Below are positions 55,034-63,708 of a stretch of DNA of 64,000 bases, piece after piece; positions within the stretch are counted from its first letter, which is position 1; every line of letters begins with the position of its first letter. The notes beneath the pieces were generated by a model. That model searched no databases, was not told the origin of the DNA, and was given only the letters and a program-made list of their open reading frames with translations. The translations under genes were made by a program, and so were the position numbers. The stretch is from Mucilaginibacter sp. SJ (lineage in GTDB: Bacteria > Bacteroidota > Bacteroidia > Sphingobacteriales > Sphingobacteriaceae): contig NZ_CP118631.1 of the NCBI RefSeq assembly GCF_028993635.1, positions 4,402,001 to 4,466,000 on the forward strand, read 5' to 3'.

Positions 55034-55136
55034 TATTACTTGGTTAGCACTTTTTTAAACGGCTATGCACCTTTCGTGTTTGGGCGGCATGATCAACAAT
55101 GGATTTTGAGTGTTTGCTGAAATTACCATATCATAG
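55033..55136 (-). pseudogene. Relic of the 3' end of a photolyase gene
   Basis: On the minus strand this reads YGNFSKHSKSIVDHAAQTRK..RLKKC then a stop. It matches the end of the intact photolyase (YADFSKYPKPIVDHSKARDR..FKKAL...) encoded at 56987-58300. The DNA runs in parallel over about 90 bases, including ttgttgatca. No other part of the gene remains here. Confidence 0.72.
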
Positions 55137-55167
55137 AATTTACTTTGTGTTATTACTACTTATCATA

Positions 55168-56451
55168 ACTGTCCACTTAAACAAGCTGAGGAACAGTTGA
55201 TTATAACTTAGTTCTTTGACATTTTTGTAATCTATTCTTTTAAGTAGTTCTTTACAGGAGTTTTATCCAGTAACGATATGCCAATTACCTGTAACATTTC
55301 GTAGGTTGAACGGCCTGTTTTCAGGTCTTCTGCAACGATTGCCACCAGACAATAGGCGATAATTGCACAGTAGAGTTGAATGCGAACCGCATTTTCAGAG
55401 GTACCCCAAAAGGATTTGATCTTAAGATGCTGTTTTATCCATTTAAAGAACAATTCTATTTGCCAGCGATTTTTATAAAGAAGCGCTACCTGAGCCGCTG
55501 TTACTTCCATATTATTGGTCAGGAAAACGAACGTTCTTTCGCTTTCCTTATCATAATACTTTACCCTTCGCAGTTTTTCCGGGTAATCTTTGGCAGTATA
55601 AAAGCCAGTCAACCTACCTGTCTGATCGCATAGCACTCCGATGGATTTGTCAACTTTGGCAGAATATAGCCTGCGATATTTCAGGCTTGATTTAGCCCAT
55701 ATCACAAAGTAAGCCTTTCTTTGAGTAATGGTATATAACCTGGAAAAGTCAACATAGCCACGGTCAAAAATATAATAAGCACCTTCTTCATAGGTAATGT
55801 GATCCATAGCATTCACATCGTTTACCGAAGCTGAAGTGATGTGTATAAAGGCTGGTATTTGGGTGGTAATGTCAAAAAGGGTATGAATTTTATGCCACCT
55901 TTGGCTTTACGAAACTTTGCCCACCAAATACACTCAGGCAGAGATCTATGGTAGATGAATCAAACGCATATATCTTGCCTTTTACCTCAAAATCTTCATT
56001 AGCGCCTTTACTTCGGGCGATGCTGATCAAGTGATAAGCATACTCCTCGAATATCTTGCTGTTCCGAGTTTCGTTGGTTTTGGCAAGGTTGCTTCGGGTT
56101 ACGCTTTTTCCAAGACCTAAATGATATGATTTTTTACTATGGGCTTCCAATGTAATGATTAGATCGCGCAAGCTATCCCGGTTAGTAAGCTGACCAGACA
56201 GCATACATAACAACTGGTTCCAACACGAAAAGTGTCTCACATACTTATCTCCCTCATACTTCTTCACGATCCCATCAAATACACGCTGTGGAAGAAATTC
56301 TAATAATTGTGAGAAAACATATTTGCCTTGATTCATACCATGCCGGTTGACCGACTAACTTAATCAATTCAAATCGTCACGCTATTAATGAGCACTTAAC
56401 AATAGACTATCAATAACTTCAAAGAACTATTTTTATTTTTTAATGGACACT
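55168..56451 (-). mobile_element. IS4-family insertion sequence, inactivated
   Basis: Approximate ends are set by short imperfect inverted repeats: actgtccactta at 55168 and the complement of agtgtccatta ending at 56451. I see no convincing target duplication. It holds a single transposase gene that is broken. Confidence 0.65.
55232..56336 (-). pseudogene. IS4-family transposase with two frameshifts
   Basis: The N-terminal 148 codons (56336 to 55890) read normally to KIYAFDSSTIDLCLSVF. The following FWWAKFRKAKGGIK block appears in a second frame starting near 55926, and the remainder (IHTLFDI, then AMDHITYEEGAYYIFDRGYVDF to the C-terminal YREK-like KNRWQIELFFKWIK) in a third frame starting near 55890. 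Each change equals one missing base in a homopolymer-rich spot. DDE residues appear present across the pieces. The gene is probably non-functional unless the shifts are sequencing errors. Confidence 0.82.
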
Positions 56452-56516
56452 AATGACTATTTATTAATATTAAATAATAATAAAATATGATGAACTTTTT
56501 TTTTGCTTAAAAAAGC

Positions 56517-56972
56517 ATGAAAAAGATTTATTTAGTTCTCTTATTTGCCTTGATATCAGGACTGTCCAACACTGTAAAGGCCCAAACAATGGTAACTATT
56601 TACCAGTATTATAATGCAACACATCACAAGCACTTTTATACTAACAACCTAAACGAGCTTGGCCCTAATGGTAGTGGAGGGTTTGTTTATCAAGGTTCTA
56701 TCGGACAGTTAAGTTCCAATTTTAATAATACTGCGGTTTATAGGTTTGTTAATCCATCCACAGGGGCACATTATTATACTACCCATGGTAATACTTATCC
56801 TGCTGGATTCCAACTGGAAGGTGTATTGGGCTATTATCAAGGATCGCCAGCCTATCCAACCATTCCTGTATACGAATTTTATAGCTCGACTAACTCAGAC
56901 TATTATTACTCACAAAGCCAGACTGATCTCAGTGGGTATATATTGAACGGTATATCGTTTTATGTATATTAA
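56517..56972 (+). CDS. Exported DUF5648-like repeat protein
   Basis: A 151-residue protein with signal peptide 1-22 (cleavage after TVKA). The body repeats an aromatic pattern: YQYYNATHHKHFYT, YRFVNPSTGAHYYTT and YEFYSSTNSDYYYS, each about 45 residues apart. This is the three-bladed DUF5648 arrangement, which often accompanies secreted or carbohydrate-binding proteins. The DNA around it is more A/T-rich than its neighbours, suggesting recent acquisition together with the IS. Function unknown. Confidence 0.75.
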   Translation: MKKIYLVLLFALISGLSNTVKAQTMVTIYQYYNATHHKHFYTNNLNELGPNGSGGFVYQGSIGQLSSNFNNTAVYRFVNPSTGAHYYTTHGNTYPAGFQLEGVLGYYQGSPAYPTIPVYEFYSSTNSDYYYSQSQTDLSGYILNGISFYVY

Positions 56973-56986
56973 GGTTGAGATATTAT

Positions 56987-58300
56987 TTATTTAGCCAGCG
57001 CTTTTTTAAACGCTGCTAAACAACGGTCGCGGGCTTTGCTGTGATCAACAATGGGTTTTGGATATTTGCTGAAGTCGGCATATTCCGGAACCCATTTTTT
57101 TATGTATTTAAGTTCCGGGTCAAACTTTTTGGTTTGGGCATCGGGGTTAAAGATCCTGAAGTACGGCGCCGCATCGGTACCTGAACCTGCAGCCCATTGC
57201 CAGCCGCCTACATTGCTTGCCATTTCATAATCCAACAGTTTACGGGCAAAATAGCGTTCTCCCCATCGCCAGTCAATCAGCAGGTCTTTGCTTAAAAAGC
57301 TGGCTACTATCATACGCACGCGATTGTGCATAAAGCCGGTTGTATTCAGTTCGCGCATCCCTGCATCAATGATTGGGAAACCGGTTTCGCCTTTGCACCA
57401 GGCATCAAACTGTTTTTCATCGTTTATCCAATGGATGCGGTCATATTCCGGCCTGAAAGCATGGTCCATCGTATGAGGGAAATGATGTAATATCATCATA
57501 TAAAATTCGCGCCAGATGAGCTCATTAAGCCAGGTTTTATCATCATGACTGTAGGCCGTAGCTGCCAACTCCCGGATGCTTACGGTACCAAAGCGTAAAT
57601 GCATGCCAATATGTGAGGTGCCTTTAATGGCCGGGAAATCGCGCTGCTCTTTATAATCTTTAATTACACCTTCATAACTTTTGTCGGGCAAGGGCATACC
57701 GCTTTTTTTAAAGCCCATTTCTTTTAACGATGGGATAGGAAATGCTTCGGTTTGATAAAGATTTTTAAGATATTTTTTTGTTGGATAGGCCTTTAAATAA
57801 AATGGCTTTAGAATACTGTACCATTTACGCTGATATGGAGTGTAAACGGTGTAAGGCTTGCCATCGTCTTTTATAACTTCATCCTTTTCAAAAATTACCT
57901 GGTCTTTATAGGTTTTAAGGGGGATGCCACGTTCTTCAAGCTTTGCGTGTACCTCATCATCGCGTTTAGTGGCGTAAGGCTCGTAGTCATGGTTGGTATA
58001 AACCCCGGCAATATTATATGTTTTGATGAGCTTGTCCCAGGCATCTGCGGCTTTGTGGTGCAATACCATCAGGCTGCTGCCGTGTTTATGCAGTTCGGCA
58101 CTTAAGCTTGCTATGGTTTGATGAATGAACGTAACACGTGCGTCGTCTTTGTCTTCAAGTTTTTCTAATATTTCTTTATCGAAAATAAAAACGGGCAAAA
58201 CCGGGTTCCCGCTTTTGAGGGCATGATAAAATCCCGCATTATCATCAAGCCGCAAATCGCGGCGGAACCAGAATAAAGTTACCGGTATTTTATGACCCAT
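56987..58300 (-). CDS. phr: Deoxyribodipyrimidine photolyase (class I)
   Basis: A 437-residue protein. It repairs pyrimidine dimers with blue light. The N-terminal antenna Rossmann domain (TLFWFRRDLRLDDN) is followed by the FAD domain with TWLNELIWREFY, WCKGETGFPIIDAGMREL and a DYEMASNVGGWQWAAG stretch. It overlaps the next SDR gene by 11 bases, so the two are translationally coupled. Confidence 0.95.
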   Translation of the reverse strand: MGHKIPVTLFWFRRDLRLDDNAGFYHALKSGNPVLPVFIFDKEILEKLEDKDDARVTFIHQTIASLSAELHKHGSSLMVLHHKAADAWDKLIKTYNIAGVYTNHDYEPYATKRDDEVHAKLEERGIPLKTYKDQVIFEKDEVIKDDGKPYTVYTPYQRKWYSILKPFYLKAYPTKKYLKNLYQTEAFPIPSLKEMGFKKSGMPLPDKSYEGVIKDYKEQRDFPAIKGTSHIGMHLRFGTVSIRELAATAYSHDDKTWLNELIWREFYMMILHHFPHTMDHAFRPEYDRIHWINDEKQFDAWCKGETGFPIIDAGMRELNTTGFMHNRVRMIVASFLSKDLLIDWRWGERYFARKLLDYEMASNVGGWQWAAGSGTDAAPYFRIFNPDAQTKKFDPELKYIKKWVPEYADFSKYPKPIVDHSKARDRCLAAFKKALAK

Positions 58301-59198
58301 ATATCGCGCTTAAAGCAGCCTCCAGGTTAGTAAATTTAAATTTGAACCCGGCGTCCTCAATTTTTTGTGCCGATACTTTGGTGCTTCCTAACACAATACT
58401 GCTCATCTCGCCCAATAAAAGTTTGAGCACAAAGCCCGGCACATTTGGCGCCCACAATGGTTTATGTAATTGTTTGGCAACGGCCTGGGTTAATTGCTTA
58501 TTGGTGACAGGATTTGGTGCAACCATATTGTAAACGCCGCTAAGATCCTTGTTTTCGATCCCTAATAGATACATATCTACCACGTCCTGCCAGTGGATCC
58601 AGGGTACCCATTGTTTACCGCTGCCAATGGGCGAGCCAATATATAGTTTTATAGGTTTTGCAAGGGTTGGTAATGCACCGCCATCTTTATCCAGTACTAC
58701 ACCAGTACGGAATTTCAAAATTCGAACCCCAAACTTTTCCCCCTCATCAACAGCTGCTTCCCATAAAACGCAACATTGGGATATAAAATCCCTGGCCGGA
58801 GCGCTTGTTTCATACATCAGTTCATCCCCACGGTCGCTGTAATAACCAATGCCTGATGCGGAGATAACTGAAGTAACCTGATGCTGTTTGCGTTTTAGCA
58901 GATCATACACCAGATCAATTGATTTTACGCGACTATCGATCAGGTCTTTTTTACGGGCATCGGTCCAGTGCTTGTCAGCAATGCCCGAGCCGGCCAGATG
59001 CACGATGGTATCAACCCCGTCGATACAATGCTCATCAATGATGCCTTTGTTGATATCCCATACAAATGTCTTTACCTGCGGATTGTTACCGGCTTTTCTG
59101 CTTAAATGACTTACGGTATAACCCTTAGCCAATAATGCTTTGGTGAGATGCGTGCCCAGTAATCCTGATCCTCCGGTTAATAGTATACTTTTGCCCAT
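58290..59198 (-). CDS. TIGR01777-family SDR epimerase-like protein
   Basis: A 302-residue extended SDR. The dinucleotide motif is LTGGSGLLGTHL (7-18), with a Tyr-containing active-site region IGYYSDRG and a C-terminal DUF1731-like domain. The substrate is unknown. These proteins often sit beside photolyase genes, as here, with an 11-base overlap. Confidence 0.88.
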   Translation of the reverse strand: MGKSILLTGGSGLLGTHLTKALLAKGYTVSHLSRKAGNNPQVKTFVWDINKGIIDEHCIDGVDTIVHLAGSGIADKHWTDARKKDLIDSRVKSIDLVYDLLKRKQHQVTSVISASGIGYYSDRGDELMYETSAPARDFISQCCVLWEAAVDEGEKFGVRILKFRTGVVLDKDGGALPTLAKPIKLYIGSPIGSGKQWVPWIHWQDVVDMYLLGIENKDLSGVYNMVAPNPVTNKQLTQAVAKQLHKPLWAPNVPGFVLKLLLGEMSSIVLGSTKVSAQKIEDAGFKFKFTNLEAALSAIYGS

Positions 59199-59204
59199 AA
59201 TTTG

Positions 59205-59264
59205 TCGATAGTGTTTTTGCCTGATACGCTATTGCTATGGACTATGGTCTATCGACTATGGTCC
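59205..59264. repeat. Word repeat (ctatggact vocabulary)
   Basis: ctatggactatggtctatcg repeats at 59236-59264, with a short inverse gtcgatag near 59204. It lies in the gap between the two SDR genes. Confidence 0.5.
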
Positions 59265-60708
59265 CGGCTTTTTCTTTATAATTAACAATCTCCCTTGCCA
59301 TGCCCTTAAATATAAACAGGTGAAAGGGCCACATGGCATACCAGTAAAGGCGGCCCCACAGGCCGTTGGGCCTAAAGGTAGCTACCTGACTTAAACTTTG
59401 CTTACCATGGCGTTCAATTATTTTAAATTCAAGCCATGCTTCGCCCGGCAATTTCATTTCAGCGTACAGGAGGAGGCGTTTGTTTTCGCGGTCGGCCAGC
59501 AAAACCCGCCAAAAATCAATTACATCACCAGGGCTTATATCAATATTGCTTGTGCGCCCCCGGCGCGAGCCAACACCACCAAAGATCTTATCCAGGAAAC
59601 CGCGGATGTTCCAAATCCAGTCCCAATAATACCAGCCGCGGTTGCCGCCTATAGAAAGCACATTGGTAAACACTTCGTTGGCCGGGCGTTCAAAATGCAT
59701 TTTTACTTTGTATTCCTGCGTGCCGTTTTGAGGTACCTTGATCTGGTCCATAAAACAGGGATTAAGGTAACCCTGGTTAAAAGCATCTTTCCAGCTGGAA
59801 ACGATGGAGTTTTGCTCAATTTTAACAAAGGCAAGCTCAAGACATTCTTTATAAGTAAGGCATTTACGTGGCACAACCTCATCAATATTATGATCATGCA
59901 TAATGGTTTCGTTCTTCATGCTGTTTACAAGGCTTTGAGCAAGTGTAAAGCTTGTAGAAGTAACAAAATACAGCCAATACGATGATATTTTAGGAGACAG
60001 GAAGGGTATGGTTATAATATACCTTTTCAGCTTACGTACCTCAGCATAAGTAAGCATCATCTGCCTGAAAGAAAGGATATCCGGCCCGCCTATATCAAAG
60101 GCCCGGTTGTAAGATTTTTCATTTAGCATTACACCTTCCAGGTAACCAAGTACATCGCGGATGCCAATGGGTTGGGATTTGGTATTGACCCAACGAGGAA
60201 CGGTCATCACAGGAAGCTTTTCGGTAAGGTCACGAATGATCTCGAACGAGGCACTACCCGAACCGATGATAATAGCCGCCCGCAAAACGGTTAAGGCTGC
60301 TTTGCCTTCTTTCAGTACATCCTCCACATGCCGTCGTGATTCCAGGTGGCGCGAAAGATTTTCGTCGTTGGTAATCCCGCTTAAAAATATGGTTTGTTTG
60401 CACCTGGTTTTATCAAGTGCCTTTACAAAGTTATGGGCCGAAAGAGCCTCGAGCGCGGCAAAATCCTGTGTTTGCGCCATGGAATGCACCAGGTAATAAG
60501 CTGCATCGAGATCTTCAGGAAATGCTTCGATATTTGACTCTTTAAGCAGATCGCCGGTAATGAGGGTGACTTTACCGCTAAAATCGCTATGCTCATGAAA
60601 ACGACGTTTATCACGTATCAGGCAAACTACGTCGTGACCGTTCTCCAGTAAAACCGGGATAAGCCGTGTACCTATATAGCCGTTAGCACCAGCAAGCAAA
60701 ACCTTCAT
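59242..60708 (-). CDS. SDR protein with C-terminal DUF2867 domain
   Basis: A 488-residue protein. The N-terminal NAD(P)-binding atypical SDR has LAGANGYIGTRL (4-15), followed by a C-terminal SRPBCC-like DUF2867 domain from about residue 330 with GGNRGWYYWDWIW and FRPNGLWGRLYWY. The family is frequent near photolyases and light-responsive regulators. The ligand is unknown. It is the first gene of a probable three-gene unit with the TIGR01777 protein and phr. Confidence 0.9.
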   Translation of the reverse strand: MKVLLAGANGYIGTRLIPVLLENGHDVVCLIRDKRRFHEHSDFSGKVTLITGDLLKESNIEAFPEDLDAAYYLVHSMAQTQDFAALEALSAHNFVKALDKTRCKQTIFLSGITNDENLSRHLESRRHVEDVLKEGKAALTVLRAAIIIGSGSASFEIIRDLTEKLPVMTVPRWVNTKSQPIGIRDVLGYLEGVMLNEKSYNRAFDIGGPDILSFRQMMLTYAEVRKLKRYIITIPFLSPKISSYWLYFVTSTSFTLAQSLVNSMKNETIMHDHNIDEVVPRKCLTYKECLELAFVKIEQNSIVSSWKDAFNQGYLNPCFMDQIKVPQNGTQEYKVKMHFERPANEVFTNVLSIGGNRGWYYWDWIWNIRGFLDKIFGGVGSRRGRTSNIDISPGDVIDFWRVLLADRENKRLLLYAEMKLPGEAWLEFKIIERHGKQSLSQVATFRPNGLWGRLYWYAMWPFHLFIFKGMAREIVNYKEKAGTIVDRP

Positions 60709-60727
60709 GCATAGTGAAACAACAAAA

Positions 60728-60760
60728 AAGGCAGGCGGTTTTAAGCTAAACGCCTGCCTT
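60728..60760 (-). terminator. Terminator after the Dabb gene
   Basis: Perfect 10-base arms (60728-60737, 60751-60760) with an A-run on the plus strand, that is a T-run on the minus strand. Confidence 0.82.
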
Positions 60761-60787
60761 CATAATAAATTAATAAATAGCTATATC

Positions 60788-61102
60788 CTATATGTTTACA
60801 CTATCTGTAACCACTACTTTGCTGCACAGTGGCTTAGCGTATTCTTCGGCAAATATCACATGGGTAGGGTCAACCTGGTAAGCCTCCTGAGCTTCGGGCG
60901 AATCAAATAAGATCAATAGTGATAAATCATATGAACGGTCGATCACATCGCGGTTGGTATCGGCCGGTATGCCGATATGTATATCGCGGATGTGCGGAAT
61001 AAGAAGGAGGATGTTAAGCCCTTCGATAAGTTTATCTTTATCGGCTTTGTTTTTAAGCCAGAAATGTACGTGGTGGACGAAGGTGTTTTTTAGTATTGGC
61101 AT
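60788..61102 (-). CDS. Dabb-family (stress-responsive alpha/beta barrel) protein
   Basis: A 104-residue ferredoxin-like dimeric barrel: FVHHVHFWLKNKADKDKL at the N-terminus, ILLIPHIRDIHIG in the middle and YDLSLLILFDSPEAQEAYQ in the second half. No catalytic function can be assigned. Its own terminator separates it from the SDR gene. Confidence 0.88.
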   Translation of the reverse strand: MPILKNTFVHHVHFWLKNKADKDKLIEGLNILLLIPHIRDIHIGIPADTNRDVIDRSYDLSLLILFDSPEAQEAYQVDPTHVIFAEEYAKPLCSKVVVTDSVNI

Positions 61103-61166
61103 GTGTTTGTATAGTTGTTAAGTTTTCGTTTCTGAATTTTTGAGAACCTATTTTAATTTGGATTAC

Positions 61167-61246
61167 TTCACCTAAATCCCCTGCAAGGAGAGGCCTTTAA
61201 GACGAATAATTTACTCCCTCTCCTTTGGAGAGGGGCGGGGTGAGGT
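61167..61246. repeat. Word palindrome (cctctcc vocabulary)
   Basis: cttcacctaaatcccctgc and ggagagg words (61167-61198) are mirrored by ctccctctcc and ggggcggggtgaggt (61214-61246). Same vocabulary as 62554-62590 and 63281-63397. Confidence 0.8.
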
Positions 61247-61247
61247 T

Positions 61248-62606
61248 TTAATATTCCAACACCACATGCGGTTTAAAAGTATCCGTTTTAACTTTAGCCT
61301 TTAACTCATGTAAAATATTATAAAGCCCAAAATTGGTGCGGTTTACATAAATAAAATGTTTAACGCCGCGGGCCTGTTTAAACTCGGGCATTTTAGATAT
61401 ACGCTCGCCAAAACCATACAACTGATCAAAAAACGTAGTTTGGCCAAAATCGAATGTATCGGTAATATATGGCTGCGCGAACAGGCTAATCATCTCTTTA
61501 TACTGGGTATAATAAAATTCGATCTGCGCCGGGGTATCTCCTTTATGGATCATATCCAGCTGGCGGAATGCCTTGATGGTTTCCTCCTTGTTATCCAGTA
61601 AATTGGTTGATGTAAGGGAAAAGAAGGGATAATAAAAATCCTCGGGCATTTCCTTAATGCAGCCAAAGTCAATGACCCCAAGTTTACCTGCTGGTGTGAT
61701 CATAAAATTGCCGGGATGCGGGTCGGCATGCACGGCCCGGAGCTCATGTTGTTGAAAGTTGTAAAAATCCCACAAAGCCTGACCTATCTGGTTGCGAAGA
61801 TCCTGCGATGGATTGGTGGCCAAAAACTCTTTCAGGTGTTTGCCTTCCAGCCAGTCCATGGTGATAATTCGCTTACTGCTTAGCTCGGGGTAATAATTAG
61901 GGAATACCACATTTTCAAGATTGGCACAGGCTTTAGAAAACTCAACAGAACGGCGTACTTCCAATTCGTAATCAGTTTCCTCGAGCAGGCGTTCTTCAAC
62001 CTCTTTCATGTAAACATCCAGTTCCTTCTCGCTCATGCCCAGCATCCTGAAGGCAAAAGGCTTAACAAGTTTCAAGTCAGACGAGATAGAATCGCCTACA
62101 CCAGGGTACTGGATCTTAACTGCAAGCTTTTTGCCATTTAGCTCCGCCTGGTGAACCTGGCCTATCGAAGCTGCATTGGTTGAGCGGATATTGAATTTAT
62201 CAAAAATCTGATCGGGGTTTTTACCAAAATACTTCCTGAATGTTTGCACAATAAGTGGTCCCGAAAGCGGCGGCGCATTGTATTGCGATTGAGTAAACTT
62301 ATCAACATAAGCTTGCGGCAGCAGGTTTTTATCCATGCTGAGCATTTGCGCTACCTTGAGCGCGCTACCTTTAAGCTCACTTAATGATTGATAGATATCA
62401 GCGGCATTATCCTCGTTCAACTCCGATTTATCCAGATCAGGGTTGAATAGCTTTTTGGAGTAATGCTTAATATAATTGCCGCCAATTTTAATGCCTGTTT
62501 TTACAAATTTGGCCGACCGCTGTACTTTGGTAGTGGGTATGCTATTTTGTTCGGGAGCCCCCTCTAAATCTCCCCCGGAAGGGGAGACTTTCTCTTTATC
62601 TTCCAT
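61248..62606 (-). CDS. ABC1/AarF (UbiB-like) atypical kinase
   Basis: A 452-residue protein-kinase-like protein. It shows the KxGQ-region (KVAQ at 84-87, where the family normally has Gly), the Ala-rich loop NAASIGQVHQA, the invariant Lys in AVKIQYPG, and HADPHPGNF and VIDFG. UbiB kinases support quinone and lipid metabolism in the membrane, though no membrane helix is evident here. Residues 6-18 are encoded by a word repeat. A TetR-like gene lies 6 bases upstream. Confidence 0.9.
   Translation of the reverse strand: MEDKEKVSPSGGDLEGAPEQNSIPTTKVQRSAKFVKTGIKIGGNYIKHYSKKLFNPDLDKSELNEDNAADIYQSLSELKGSALKVAQMLSMDKNLLPQAYVDKFTQSQYNAPPLSGPLIVQTFRKYFGKNPDQIFDKFNIRSTNAASIGQVHQAELNGKKLAVKIQYPGVGDSISSDLKLVKPFAFRMLGMSEKELDVYMKEVEERLLEETDYELEVRRSVEFSKACANLENVVFPNYYPELSSKRIITMDWLEGKHLKEFLATNPSQDLRNQIGQALWDFYNFQQHELRAVHADPHPGNFMITPAGKLGVIDFGCIKEMPEDFYYPFFSLTSTNLLDNKEETIKAFRQLDMIHKGDTPAQIEFYYTQYKEMISLFAQPYITDTFDFGQTTFFDQLYGFGERISKMPEFKQARGVKHFIYVNRTNFGLYNILHELKAKVKTDTFKPHVVLEY
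62554..62590. repeat. Word palindrome inside the AarF coding sequence
   Basis: gagccccctctaaatctccc followed by ccggaaggggagac forms a hairpin within the first 20 codons, with the same vocabulary as the spacers at 61167 and 63281. Confidence 0.75.
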
Positions 62607-62612
62607 ATTATT

Positions 62613-63266
62613 TTAAAATCCCATCTTATCCTTTATCCCACCATTTTGCACCAAAAACTTACCATATTCAAAAAGGTTATCGATAGGTGAGCGTTGAAAA
62701 AGATCAAAAGTTACATTAATGCCTTTTTCGATGGCCTCATCGGTTTTCTCAAAGCCTGCCGAGTTATCGTTGATCCAGAAGTTAAGTACGAAGACAAACT
62801 GGATCCATAACGCGTCTTTATACTTTTTGGAGAAGTATTTACGATCGCTTAGTTCGGTGCTTTCAATTCCTTCCTTCAAAATCTCATCTGCAAAGCCCTC
62901 AAAAAGGTCTTTCAGCAGACTGAATACCCTGGGCGTAGTAAAACCTTTGGGCTGCTTTTTAATGCTGTAAACCGCGAAGCTGCGGCTGCTTTTCAACAAC
63001 TCAAAAAAACCGTAAAAAAATGATAAAGCTTTTTCACGTGCTGTATAGCCTTCCCAAACTTCCTGTGCACGGATCTCGGCCAGTGTTTTGGTGGCAAAAC
63101 CAGCCCAAATGCCCTGCTCAACCGCCTCAAACGAACCGTAGAACTGGTAAAATTCGGCTTCGCTCATTTCATTTTGCTTAGCGAAGATATAAACCGACTT
63201 AGGCTGTTCGCCTTCGGTTAATACATAATCGATATACGCGGTCTGGATGCTTTCGATAGTTGCCAT
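62613..63266 (-). CDS. TetR-like regulator
   Basis: A 217-residue all-helical protein. The N-terminal HTH-like segment (EQPKSVYIFAKQNEMSEAEFYQFYGSFEAVE) resembles the TetR DNA-binding head, followed by a TetR-type ligand domain. The recognition helix is less regular than usual, so DNA binding is probable but not certain. It lies 6 bases upstream of the AarF gene and is co-transcribed with it. Confidence 0.75.
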   Translation of the reverse strand: MATIESIQTAYIDYVLTEGEQPKSVYIFAKQNEMSEAEFYQFYGSFEAVEQGIWAGFATKTLAEIRAQEVWEGYTAREKALSFFYGFFELLKSSRSFAVYSIKKQPKGFTTPRVFSLLKDLFEGFADEILKEGIESTELSDRKYFSKKYKDALWIQFVFVLNFWINDNSAGFEKTDEAIEKGINVTFDLFQRSPIDNLFEYGKFLVQNGGIKDKMGF

Positions 63267-63280
63267 GTTGATTGGGATTT

Positions 63281-63397
63281 AAGCCTCACCTAAATCCTCT
63301 CCAAGGGAGAGGACTTTTGAATTGATATGTTAAAATTTAAAAGTCTCAATTAATCATATAAACTCCCTCTCCAAAGGAGAGGGCCGGGGGTGAGGCT
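63281..63397. repeat. Word palindrome (cctctcc vocabulary)
   Basis: agcctcacctaaatcctctc and gggagagg words (63281-63318) are mirrored by ctccctctccaaaggagagg and gggggtgaggct (63362-63397). The right arm overlaps the thioredoxin stop codon. Confidence 0.88.
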
Positions 63398-63692
63398 ATA
63401 AAAACTGCTCCACCACCTGTTGCAGTTGTCTGGCCTGCACTACACCGCTTTGGCGCCATTTGCTTTGCCCTTTTTGAAAAATCATAAGCGTTGGTACGCT
63501 TTGTATGCGGTAAGCACTGGCTGCTGCAGGGTTTTTGTCGATATCTATTTTGATGATCTTTACTTTATCACCTAACGCTGTTTTAACATCGTGCAGTATA
63601 GGTGGCATCATTTTACAAGGCCCACACCACTCGGCCGAAAAATCGACCAGCACCGGTGTTTCTGATGCTATTATTTCCTGGAAATTTGCCAT
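63396..63692 (-). CDS. trxA: Thioredoxin
   Basis: A 98-residue thioredoxin with Cys23-Gly-Pro-Cys26 in SAEWCGPCKMM and the cis-Pro in SVPTLMIF. It reduces protein disulphides in the cytosol; there is no signal peptide. It is slightly shorter than E. coli TrxA (109 residues). It lies upstream of the TetR/AarF pair on the same strand. Confidence 0.95.
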   Translation of the reverse strand: MANFQEIIASETPVLVDFSAEWCGPCKMMPPILHDVKTALGDKVKIIKIDIDKNPAAASAYRIQSVPTLMIFQKGQSKWRQSGVVQARQLQQVVEQFL

Positions 63693-63708
63693 AAGTATTT
63701 TGTTAGTT

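Noticed and set aside
55886..55928. Programmed frameshifting in the IS4 transposase
   Set aside because: Two separate shifts would be required and IS4 transposases are normally made from one frame; decay or sequencing error is simpler.
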